Source: Desarmillaria ectypa
Lineage: Eukaryota > Basidiomycota > Agaricomycetes > Agaricales > Physalacriaceae
Length of the DNA: 64,000 nt
Assembly: GCA_030407005.1 (NCBI GenBank)
Contig: JAUDYN010000009.1
Coordinates: forward strand, 1,612,001 to 1,676,000
Reading direction: 5' to 3'
Shown piece after piece: positions 11,420 to 21,833 of the stretch. Under the pieces are notes generated by a model, which saw only the letters and a program-made list of their open reading frames with translations, had not been told where the DNA came from and ran no database searches. Numbering within the stretch: the stretch's first letter is position 1; every line of letters starts with the position of its first letter. Made by a program: the position numbers and the translations under genes.

Positions 11420-12779
11420 TGATATGCCATTTATGCATTCACACCTAGATTTTGCAATTTTGTAACAATACTATTGCATATCTATTCTATACTAGTGATA
11501 CATAGAGGACTATAGCTGAGGCTTTGAGCTGATAGTTAAATACAGTAAGCAACTAGTAGAGCCAAAACTTAGATGCAACACTATTAGTGGGTTAAATCTA
11601 CCAGCTGGCCAGACTAGTAACTCGAATGCTAGCAGGACTAAGTGAAATACAGCCACTAGCAAATGAAGGATGCTACTAGCACACCAAAACCAGGAGCAAA
11701 GTACACAGATCTCATGAAGTTCTGTCACTAGCAGCCCAGACTGGGCATAAATGCCTAAGTCAGGATAACTAGTCATATGGCAATCTTGAAACAGGACTTA
11801 GAAATAAATTAGGAATGGATTAATCTTGAGCCCAGATCTGACTATTGTGATATAGATCTCTTATGATTGATACTAGTGGAGCCAGACTGCACCCTCAATC
11901 ATGATTGGATAGCTGTTACAGGCACCAATATCTGGATATCCATATAACTACATTATTAGGGCATGTAGTTGGGCCAAGGGTGTGGAAAGACCAACTGTGG
12001 AGTCTCTAGACTGAATATTTGAAAAGAAAACAGATTAGACTGACTATTGTATGATTATTCACCATTATTCATGACTAGCCAAGAAATCCTTACCAATATA
12101 CCCTATACCCAGATGATATTTATAGTTCTGCCTCAGTAGTATATAAGTAGTGGGATGGATGCTCATGCAAAGCAGGCAAGCCATCCCTGCAGTTGAGCCC
12201 TCACTGGTAGTAACTGGTGTCCCTAATTAAAGGCTTTTGTGCTTAACCTCAATGAAATGATTAATAGTCACTAAGTCACCCATATTATTGCATTAAATTG
12301 AAGTCTCTTAGAGTCACTGTTGTGTCCTGCAAAGGTCCGGAGTGTTTTAAAGTTAGTTCAAGCAAAGTTCTCAGAGTTATAGTATTATTCTTAGGCCAAG
12401 AGTGCCACTAGTTAGCCAAGAGTGCAACTGGTCAAGTGTTTATCACTTGTAGGAAGCAGTATAGGGCTAAGAGTGCCACTAGTTCAAAGCAGTTTCAGTC
12501 AGAACAAGTGCAGTAGCTCAAACCAAGTCACTTTTTACCCAATTGTGTCTTACCAATCCCACTAGTGTGAGTAGTACTTTGTATAACTCACAGTAATGAA
12601 TAAAATGTCTTTAAGACAACTGTACTTGATTATTGAAGTCTGCAGAGTGCTTCCATCATACTCAAAACCACCTAAATTCAATATTGGTGATTAAGTGTAA
12701 AGTAGTAAGAGATTTAGTGTGATTGATGTTCATTGCCATTCTCTAATTCTTTTGTCACTTGCCATTACCAAGCACATCA
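11420..12779 (+). repeat. Solo LTR D2 (1360 bp)
   Basis: Starts TGATATGCC and ends AGCACATCA, the TG...CA ends of an LTR. It is an inverted copy of D1. Read in plus orientation it has a TATA-like TATATAAG at 12140-12147 and AATAAA at 12599-12604, consistent with U3-R-U5 order. It sits in gag of copy C, with no matching target duplication (CATAG before, GCGAA after) and a gag deletion at the site. By eye only two CpG remain. It has one copy of the 71-bp unit that D1 has twice. Confidence 0.7.
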
Positions 12780-14090
12780 GCGAATAGTACCAGATGTGAT
12801 GGCAACTGGAAGAAGTGGCAGAATACTTCAAAATAGGCAATACAATCACCTATGAAGCATTCAATATTATTGTGGTCCCCCTTGAATGGCTTAGGAGGCT
12901 GAACAAGAATAGGTTTGATCCCCATATAAGGGGCATCAGTCAGGGCATTCCTGACAGGATTGAGCAAAGAGTTGAAAGAACCCTTATCAGAGGGCAGTCT
13001 TAGAATCGAATATCGATCCAGTCAGGGTCCAGGATAATCTTGGGGTGGTTCTGTCAGCCATCCTCAGTCAGGTTCCTTGCCTTTTTCTTTCTTGTGAAGG
13101 TAGTCCACTATTTCTTGTCAGATGGCCTTCTCCTTGGTGAGTTCTTCATGCATCTCTCTGATATGTTGCTTCTTTTCAGCAAGTGCAGATCTTGTTTGTT
13201 GCTGAAGTTCATCTGCCATTGCAGATGATGGTCCTGCAGGGATGATACTTTCTTTAGGTTCTTCTTCTGCTCCTGCAAATAGAAGGCTTCCTCCCTGATA
13301 GGGATGGTAACCTTGTTGACATGCCTAATTGTATGATGGTGAATCGAGCAAGGGTTGTGGCTGTTGAGCTAGAGTGTCAGAGGGGTAGTCAGGGATATTC
13401 ATATATTGTGGCTAGGCATATCCCAGCCCACCATAGTAACCTGTCTTATAGGTAAAATTATCATAATTGGGCATTGCACCCATTCTCTGCCTCCCAGTTG
13501 ACCTCCAGTTACCATAGCCTTCAAAGGGAGTGACCCAGCTCCTGTTGTTCCTCCTCTGTCCAAGAGCATAACCCAGATACCAGGTCACCAGCAGTGGGGG
13601 GGGAAAGGGTATGATGCTGGTTGGCATGTATTTGGGCATGAATGGTAGTGCCTGGGTTGGGACCCCATATGGGATCACCTTGATTGAGTGCCAACCACTC
13701 ATCCATATCAGGTCTGGCCTCTAGCAAGTCTATGTGGACTTTGACATTGGCTCATTGAAGGTTCCAGGCAGCAGCCCTGAAGGGGCCAAATAGATTCCAA
13801 TCAATGCCAGAGAGTTCAGACCATATGTAATCAGGCCCATCATCATTGAAGGAGCTGTTGGAGAAGAAGGGAGCAGTCAGAATTTCAGGGTCAAGCTCCC
13901 TATTGGAGTTGTTGGAGAGCTTGATAATGGGAAATGGTGAGAAGGACTCCATTCCTTCTCTTGGCCAGCATTCTCTGCCCCAGAGGCTGTATGGGTGGTT
14001 TCAATCCAATCCAAGATCATTGGGGTGATGAGCCCTATAGTGAGGGTAGGAGAGAGTTGGGGAGCAGGAATGAGGGATCATTCCACCTGG
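12780..14090 (-). pseudogene. gag N-terminal fragment of copy C between the two solo LTRs
   Basis: Three minus-strand pieces match gag of copy B in order: 13952-13752 (SPFPIIKLS, LFGPFRAAAW), 13727-13521 (MDEWLALNQGDPI, AQIHANQHH) and 12967-12780 (FKGDHNNIECFIGDCIAYF). Frameshifts and stops separate them. The fragment stops abruptly at both solo LTRs. Gag packages element RNA; this copy is not functional. Confidence 0.75.
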
Positions 14091-15521
14091 TGATGTGCTT
14101 GGTTACGGCGAGTGACAAAAGAATTAGGGAATGGCAATGAACACCAATCACACTAAACCTCTTACTACTCTACACTTAATCACCAATATTAAATTCGGGC
14201 GGTTTCAAGTATGATGGAAGCACTCTGCAGACTTCAATAATCAAGTACAATTGTCTTAAAGATGTTTTATTCGTTACTAGTGAGTTTATACAAAGTACTA
14301 CTTGTACTAGTGGGGTGGGTAAGACACAATTGGATAAGAGTGACTTGGTTTGAGCTACTGTGCTCGTTCTGACTGAAACGGCTTCAGGCTGGTGGCACTC
14401 TTGGCCCTATACTGCTTCCTACAAGTGATAAACACTTGACCAGTCGCACTCTTGGCTGACTAGTGGCGCTCTTGGCCCTATACTGCTTCCTACAAGTGAT
14501 AAACACTTGACTAGCTGCACTCTTGGCTAACTAGTGGCGCTCTTGGCCTAAGAATAAACTATAACTCTGAGAACTTTGCTTGAACTAACTTCAAAACACT
14601 CCGGACCTTTGCAGGACACAACAGTGACTCTAAGAGACTTCAATTTAATGCAATTCTATTGGTGACTTAGCGACTATTAATCACTTCATCGAGGTTAAGC
14701 ACAAAAGTCTTTAATTGGGGACACCAGTTACTACCAGTGAGGGCTCAACTGTGGGGATGGCTTGCCTGCTTTGCACGAGCACCCATCCCACTACTTATAT
14801 ACTACTGAGGCAAAACTATAAATATCATCTGGGTATAGGGTATATTGGTAAGGATTTCTTGGCTAGTCATGAATAATGGTGAATAATCACACAATAGTCA
14901 GTCTAGTCTGTTTTCTTTTCAAATATTCAGTCTAGAGACTCCACAGTTGGTCTTTCCGCACCCTTGGCACAACTACAGGCCCTAGTAATGCAGTTATATG
15001 GATATCTGGATATTGGTGCCTGTAACAGCTATCCGATCATGATTGAGGGTGCAGTCTGGCTCCACTAGCATCGATCATAAGAGATCTATATCGAAATAGT
15101 CGGATCTGGGCTCAAGGTTAATCCATTCCTAATTTATTTCTAAGTCCTGTTTCAAGATTGCCATGTGACTAGTTATCCTGACTTAGACATTTATGCCCAG
15201 TCTGGGCTGCTAGTGACAGAACTTGACAAGATCTGTGTACTCTGCTCCTTGTTTTTGTGTGCTAGTAGCATCCTTCATTTGCTAGTGGCTGTATTTCACT
15301 TAGTCCTGCTAGCATTCGAGTTACTAGTCTGGCTGGCTGGTAGATTTAACCCACTAATGGTGTTGCATCTAAGTCCTGGCTCTACCAGTTGCTTACTGCT
15401 TTTAACTATCAGCTCAAAGCCTCAGCTATAGTCCTCTATGTATCACTAGTATAGGATAGATGTGCAATAGTATTGTTACAAAATCGCAAAATCTAGGTGT
15501 GAATGTGTAGACAGCATATCA
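14091..15521 (-). repeat. Solo LTR D1 (1431 bp), inverted copy of D2
   Basis: On the plus strand it begins TGATGTGCTTGG and ends GCATATCA. It is flanked by a 4-bp direct repeat CTGG (14087-14090 and 15522-15525), a likely target duplication. It is a reverse-complement match to D2 along its whole length, but about 21 CpG sites persist against two in D2. Retroelement leader and gag sequence continues on both sides, so it was inserted into copy C. Confidence 0.75.
14395..14536 (+). repeat. Tandem 71-bp duplication inside solo LTR D1
   Basis: Two head-to-tail units, 14395-14465 and 14466-14536, followed by a partial third start (to ~14548). Each holds two CTCTTGG boxes and a GTGATAAACAC box. D2 has a single unit, and the 71-bp difference equals the whole length difference between D1 and D2. 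Confidence 0.85.
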
Positions 15522-15915
15522 CTGGTTGTTGGTTATAGACCCCCTACATATTGCAAACTCCTCTGAAGAAGAGGGGTTTGTGAAGCAGACCCGGAGGTGA
15601 GGGAGTGCCTCCTTCTCTTGAGGTCCCAATCTGATAGGAGAAGGCCTCCTGGGAAGGCCATATAGCAGATATTGGGATAGACAGAGCAGAAGTGGTGGTT
15701 GTGGATGGCAGGGTTACCTTTCTTGGTGAAGAATAGATCTGAGCTCTTCTTTATAGGTTAATACAAATAGAGTAGTAAAAATGATTAGGAGGGTGGCACT
15801 GCCAATTGCAGTGCTGAGGGCTATCATTTATTGATTTTTATTTTCTTCAGGCATATAGGTTTTGCTACTTTTATAGCTAATATAGAAGGAGCAGATTTGG
15901 GTATCTTCTGACTAA

Positions 15916-16308
15916 TGTTATGGCCTGATCTAACATGTGATCTTAGGACTTACATCACTCTTGGGCTGTCTCGCATTCAGACAATCACTCATGAATAAGA
16001 GGATAGCTCATCTTTAGAAGTGTGTAGTAGATAGTTTATAGATGCAATTTAGTCAGAAAATAGAGATTAGATACAAAGTCTTGCTACTTTATATACAAAA
16101 GTATGGAATTTATTTATAGATGAAACACAAATATCCATGCATGAAACATTTGAAGTCAGATGACTGTGTACCAACTAGGTGGTGAGGATTTAGAATGTCT
16201 GGAGTGTGAGAGGTGTGTTTGGACTGAATGTCAGTGTTATAGCAGATATAATGTGTTGCATAAGTGCTGCAACATAAATCATAATAAGATAATGGAAAAA
16301 TTGTAACA
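15916..16308 (-). repeat. 5' LTR of copy C (393 bp)
   Basis: Minus-strand LTR from TGTTACAATTTTT at 16308 to CCATAACA at 15916, so TG...CA ends. The start is nearly identical to the 3' LTR of copy A (30740) and the 5' end is repeated at 10678. The internal leader matching copy B follows directly. Confidence 0.8.
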
Positions 16309-18108
16309 ATCAAGGAGAAACAGCCAGAGTGAGGAAGGGCCTAGAATCTGCCCACAGACCCACCTCTATGGCCAGATCAATACTTTATTCTCTGACCACC
16401 CACTGATCAAGAGCTCCTAGATCTATATCCTAATCCAGTAGGAAATATGCCTAGTGGTGCTTCATATTTGGACATCAAACCAGTCCTGGTACAACCCCTG
16501 AAGCTCTTTAAAGGGAACCATGATGATACTGAAAGATTCATAGGTGACTGTATCACCTACTTTGAAGTATTCTGACATTACTTCCAGCTTCCCTCCCACC
16601 TAGTCCTTTTCACCTCATTCCATTTTGAAGGAGCCACCAGAAACTGGTGGGTATATAAGTGACCTGAATACTGGACCACAACCAGTACCACCAGAATTCT
16701 CACTCACTTTTGATACCCCAATTGGGAAGACTTCATCAACCTAATTACCCAACAGTTCCAGAATCCTGCAATAAAAGAAGTTTATGAGAAGACAATGTTT
16801 GATCTTTATATAGGAACCCAACTGGCCAGCCATTACTTTCAGAAATTGGAAGAAGAGGCCAAGCTAATGGGCCAATGAACTGATGAAAATGAGTAGGGTG
16901 CCATGGTAAAGACAGTACAGCTAGGAGTTTCCAGCTCTTATATGACTTTTATCTCCAACATGGGTGTAAACATTACCCAAATGTATCCTGAATGAAAAGA
17001 GCAAATTCTCTGGATGTATGAGGAATGCCAATATAAGTGGGTCTTCGACCAGACCACTAGTACTCCCCATGACAACTTAAAGTGAGATGACCAATAACCC
17101 CCATCAAACTCCAGCAGTAAACTCACTGCTGAGGCAACAAGTTTATCAACTGCTAAATCAGCAGCCAATTCAGAACCAGGCCAGGATACCATGACTGAAA
17201 GATGGATGACATACAGTAGACAGGGGCAGCCAATAGAAATTGACTGATGAAAGGTGGAAGACCAATGCCTTTAATGCAACAAGAAGAATCATATGGCTAA
17301 GGACTGCCCAAAGAAGAAGAAGTTCTAGGATGTATGATCCATCATGATGATCCCCAAGGTTGAGGAGAAGACTGACTCCAAGGTGGAGAAAGTAAAAGAG
17401 TAGATCATCAAGGGTTCAATTCCCCTTTGATGACTCAGACTCATACTGGTATGCTCACAACTCCCACCAGACAGACTTATGCCATACTTTTAGATACTCC
17501 TATACCCATGTGCATTCATACCAAGAACAATACTATTGCTGACTTTAATGCTTTTCATATCCTGAATGAACTAGTAAAAGAATTGACAACTCTGAATTGA
17601 TATAGCATACTGTTGAACAGCAACAACACTACTATATACTCTGAATCCCATCTCTCCAATGAAGCATGGGTTATATCAGGTGGTGCTGGCACCACAATAT
17701 GAGCCATGCTTGGGACAGAAATAAGTAGATGAGACACCCTTGGGCCTCTGAAGTCAAAAGTCTCAGTACTCTTTAAGAGGTTAAGCCATATTTTACCAGG
17801 GCCTGTAGAGGATGTCTCAAGTGCCTACCAAGGCTGAAGAACCTGGAGGACCCTAGATGAACTCACTTTCTGAGTCAGCAACCTTAGGAGTAGTTCAAGT
17901 AAATTGCCAGGCCCAGAGGAAAAGGGGGAAGCTGAATTACTTACTAAGGCAATCCAGGCTCAACCCATCATCTCTGAGCAACTCTTTGCTATGGAGAATG
18001 ATGCCTCCAGAAATACAAATCCCATCCCAATACCTCTCTATCAGACACTGACATAGCCAAAGAAGAGGGAGGACCCACTGGTGCCCAGGCAGTAAAAAGG
18101 AGGCTTAG
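16309..18108 (+). pseudogene. Copy A, 5'-truncated gag and pre-protease region
   Basis: Collinear with copy B from about 20170 onward: FKGNHDDTERFIGDCITYF, then EKTMFDLYIGTQLASHYF and WVFDQTTSTPHD, all with intervening stops. A zinc-knuckle relic lies near 17270-17330. The copy's own 5' LTR and first half of gag are gone, replaced by copy C at 16308. At 18108/26740 the sequence is split by copy B and resumes in the same element. Nearly CpG-free. Confidence 0.75.
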
Positions 18109-18113
18109 GGTTA
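18109..18113. repeat. Target-site duplication of copy B, left (GGTTA)
   Basis: GGTTA directly before the 5' LTR. The same five bases follow the 3' LTR at 26735-26739. A perfect 5-bp duplication is usual for Ty3/gypsy integration. Confidence 0.85.
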
Positions 18114-18536
18114 TATTACAATTTTTCCATTTATCTTATCTTATCTGAGTCATATCCATGACTCAGCCATCTAATCCAATACCGATTCCGACTTGTATCC
18201 AGCTATTCACCGGCTACAACCCTCGTTCTCACCATCTGTCACCCCAAACACTTTCTATTGGCTCTATGATCCTCCTGGATCATCCTACTTTGACACTGTT
18301 TGTGCATGGACCTTAGCATTTCATCTATATATAATGCCATAGAAATACTATATAAACAGAGTAAACTAGGCAGTTGTACTCTATCTCTTGTTTAAATTCA
18401 AATCATATACTCCTTGACTCACATCACACTAAAGACTAAAGCTTCTATATCTCTATATGGGTGATTGTTTGAATGTGTAACAGCCCAGAGATATCAGCTG
18501 ACATCCCAAGTCATGTGCCCAAGGTGGTACCTAATA
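18114..18536 (+). repeat. 5' LTR of copy B (423 bp)
   Basis: Starts TATTACAATTTTTCC (first G lost to A) and ends CCTAATA. It matches the 3' LTR at 26323-26734 almost throughout. Differences are mainly CpG-type transitions plus an 11-bp insertion near 18209-18219. Confidence 0.88.
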
Positions 18537-18684
18537 TTAAACAAGAGATTTCCTGCTTCTTCAATGCTAGCTGTAGAGAAGCTCTTCTTCATGCCTGAAG
18601 AAGAAAACAATCACCAAGAACCCTGAACCATTTCCCTTGGTGTTGCCATCAGCAGCACCATACTGTTGACTTTCTTTACGGTCC

Positions 18685-21250
18685 TTGCCATACTTCTATA
18701 TGAGGAAGAACTCTGGGCTTTGCTCCAGCAAAGGCAAGCCCGATGACCCATGCCACCATTCTGACCTCCCCGACATCCAGACCATGTCATTCCCCGGGAG
18801 CTACCCCCCACCAGACTGGGAGAGCAAGAAGTGGTACCACTCGTCTGCCCTCACACCTGGTTCACAATTGCCTCCTCCTCCAAGGGGAGCACCGATGCTT
18901 CGAGGCCCCTGACTCCCAGGCCCTCCTCTGCCTGTGCACATAATGCATGAGCAGTTCGACTCCAGTATCGGATGGAACAACCCACTGCTGCCTACATGGT
19001 GGCCCAAGAATATATGCGGGATGTTTGGCTTGCGCTCGATGATCCTCTGCCCACATACCCTGGCCCTCCCATCTGTCCCCCAACCCCTGCCCTCCACCAG
19101 CAACATTGGCAGGTCAGATCTCACTTGCCCTCCCCAGACAGCGAGGATGGGTCCTTCCATGGACCCCGAAACCCAGACAATCCTGCCATGGATCACAACC
19201 ACCCTTATGGCCCCTGGGGATGTGAGGCCTGGCCTGAGGAAGGAGAGTCAATCTCTCTCTCCTCCCTCCCTATCATCGAAATCTCTGATGATGAGTCTGA
19301 CATTGTTGGAGATGACGCCCTGATCCCGGCCCCTCCCCATGCCTCTGATGACCCCTTCAACCCAAATGGGGGGGATTTCATTTGGCCTGACCTCTCCGAG
19401 GATGATAGAAGACTTTTCGGTCCCTTCCAGACCATAGCATGGGAGGTTTGATGAAGAGATGTCGAAGTGAGAGATCTCTGGGATGAGCCCAGAATCAAAA
19501 TGGACGAGTGGCTGGCCCTCAACAGAGGGGACCCCATTCGAATCCCAATCCATGGTCCCAGCAGAGCCAACATTGTCAATGCCCAGATTCATGCCAACCA
19601 TGACTGGAGCATATTCCGCCCCTCCACAGGGAATCTATTTCCAGGGCTTCAGTCCAGAGATCCAGAGGAGCAGCGGGAACTGGAGAGGGTCCTCCAACAC
19701 CTATGGAGGTTGGAGGTGGTAAGAGAGGAGTGATTGGGGGCAAAAGCCCCAGTATGATACTTTAACCTACAGAACAGGTTACTATGGTGGGCTAGATTAT
19801 CACCAGCCCCAATACGAAATATATCCGGACCACTCCCTGGATACCCCAGTTGCGAACCCACAACCACTTCCCGACTCGCCCCTGCATCATAGGGCATGTC
19901 ACTAAGGATACCACCCCTATCAGGGAGATAGTCTTCTCTTTGCAGGGGTGGGAGAAGACATGGAAGCCGAAGGAACCCCTGCAGGAAACACCACGGCAGG
20001 GATGTCAAGAACCTCTGCCACAGCAGAAGAAATCCATCAGCAGATGAAAACTGCACTGATGGAAAAAGAACAGCATATTGCAGAAATGCATGAAGAGCTT
20101 GACAAGGAGGAGTCTGCCTGCAAGATGATGATGGACTACCTCTGGGATCAAGAAAAGGAGAAGGAGCCAGAGAGGGGCAGGCTGTCAGGGGAACCACCAA
20201 GAGGTTACCTGGGCCCAAGGCTGGATCGATACTCAATCCCAAGACCGCCCCCCAGCAAGGGTCCTCCCAACCCTATCCCCAACCCCATCAGGAATGCTGC
20301 CACTGATGCCTCTTATTTGGGCATTAAGCCAACTCTCATCAAGATCCTCTTGCTATTTAAAGGGGACCATGATGACATTGAACACTTCATAGGTGATTGC
20401 ATCGCCTACTTTGAAGTGTTCCACCATTATTTCCAAGTGCTGTCGCACTTGGTACTATTCATGATGTCCCACTTTGAGAACACCGCCAAGGACTGATGGG
20501 TCTACAAGAGACCCAAATATTGGGTAGGCGACTCCTATGATGGGACCACCACCCACTTCAGATACCCTGACTGGGCCGACTTTGTCAACCTAGTCACATG
20601 ACAATTCCAGGATTCTGCCATCGAGGAAATCCATGAAAAGCACATGTTTGACTTGTGCATAGGAGTGCAGCCCACCTCCCATTATTTCCAGAAGCTTGAG
20701 GAGGAAGCCAAGCTAGTGGGCAGAAGGACCAATGAAGCCAAGCACAGTGCCATGATAAAGGCCATTCGTCTAGGAGTACCATCCTCCTATACAACCTTTA
20801 TATTGAACATGGGCATCAATATCCCACACTTGTATTCAGAGTGGAAGGAACGCATCCTCCGGATGTATGAAGAGAGACAGTGGAAATGGGTCTTTGACCA
20901 GACCACTAGTATGCCTCGGGATGGCCAGAAGCAGGGCCTGCATCCCCAACAACAGCAGCCCAGCAGCAAGAACCCTGCTGGGGCAACAAGTTTCTTGGCC
21001 CCAAAGCCAACTGCTGGCACTAACCCCAGTTGTGACACTGGGACTGGTCGGTGGATGACATACAGAGGGGCAGAGAAGGCTATGGACTTAGACTGGCAAT
21101 GAGCCAAGGGGTGCTGCTTCAGGTGTGATGAGAAGGGTCACCTGAGCAAGAATTGCCCTCTAAGAAAAAAAAAGAATGTTGTGAGATATGTGGGGCCCAC
21201 TGATGCAGTGGTGTTGAGCACCTCCAAAGTTGAGGAGGTAAAAGATTAGG
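18685..21250 (+). pseudogene. gag of copy B, broken
   Basis: Pieces: 18972-19451 (SLSSLPIIEISDDES, LFGPFQTIAWEV), 19467-19733 (MDEWLALNRGDPI), 19948-20496 with a coiled-coil-like stretch (MKTALMEKEQHIAEMHEEL) and the capsid motif FKGDHDDIEHFIGDC, and 20644-21102 (SHYFQKLEEEAKLVG, WVFDQTTSMPRDG). A CCHC zinc knuckle CFRCDEKGHLSKNCP lies at ~21117-21161, just after a TGA. Stops between pieces are single codons or small shifts. Gag forms the particle and binds RNA. Confidence 0.8.
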
Positions 21251-21833
21251 GCATCAAGGGTTTAATTCCCCTTGCTCACCCAAGTCGAAAGGTGTATCCT
21301 CAGTTTCTGCAGGTCAGACTAATTACTATGAAAACAGACTATTATATATGAAAAATGCGAATTTTATGACTTCATAGACCCTGAAGCTGAAGACTAAATA
21401 AGAATCAACAAACAAAAACAGATATGTCATACTTCTAAAAGATGCTGATACAAGTATCTGTAGTAACAATTCCTGAGCCTCTGACGAACTGGAGTGGGAC
21501 TTGCCAGATGGTGCTGGCACCATGACAAAGTCCAATGAGCTGAGCTCACTGGATATGCCACTGAGTAATCAGCAATAGGCAGGGACCAGTAGGCGGGACT
21601 CCTTTGGGCCTCCTAGAAGTCCGACCGTCCCAGTACCCTCCTTGAGTGGAGGGGCAAGCCCACCAGTTCTGCCAGGGTTGGTGGAGGACCAGGACGACAC
21701 CTCTAACCAAGGCCAGCAACAAAGCCTCAGATGAACCAGTCCAGGCAGAAGAAAACCTGACGAGGCTGAGTATCCCACCAGGCCAGAGAGTCACAGGATC
21801 AAAGCCGAAAGGGAGGAAGTCACTAGTGCCCAG

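Larger units (their letters stand above)
10679..15915 (-). mobile_element. Copy C internal region: gag-only, reversed derivative
   Basis: Read on the minus strand from the LTR at 15916, this holds leader sequence, gag N-terminal sequence, then the zinc-knuckle and pre-protease segment (11419-10690), then the 3' LTR. Protease, reverse transcriptase, RNase H and integrase are absent, so C was non-autonomous or internally deleted. Two foreign LTRs interrupt it. About 460 bp of gag, between the part homologous to B at ~20464 and that at ~20925, is missing at the D2 site. The match to B through the leader (15840-15915 against 18537-18610 of B) supports the orientation. Confidence 0.7.

Noticed and set aside
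11420..15521. Terminal inverted repeats of a DNA transposon carrying captured gag
   Set aside because: Each arm has its own TG...CA ends, promoter and polyadenylation order. D1 alone has a target duplication, and retroelement sequence continues outside both arms.
10455..16308. The ~220-bp repeat at 10455-10678 and 16085-16308 as a small independent repeat
   Set aside because: Its TGTTA start and position show it to be the LTR pair of copy C.
18743..19323. Overlapping plus-strand frames at the gag start as separate proteins
   Set aside because: Only one frame matches copy C; others are shifted readings of a GC-rich stretch.
19205..19601. Long minus-strand frames inside gag of copy B
   Set aside because: Shadows of the plus-strand gag frame, which has matching pieces in copy C.
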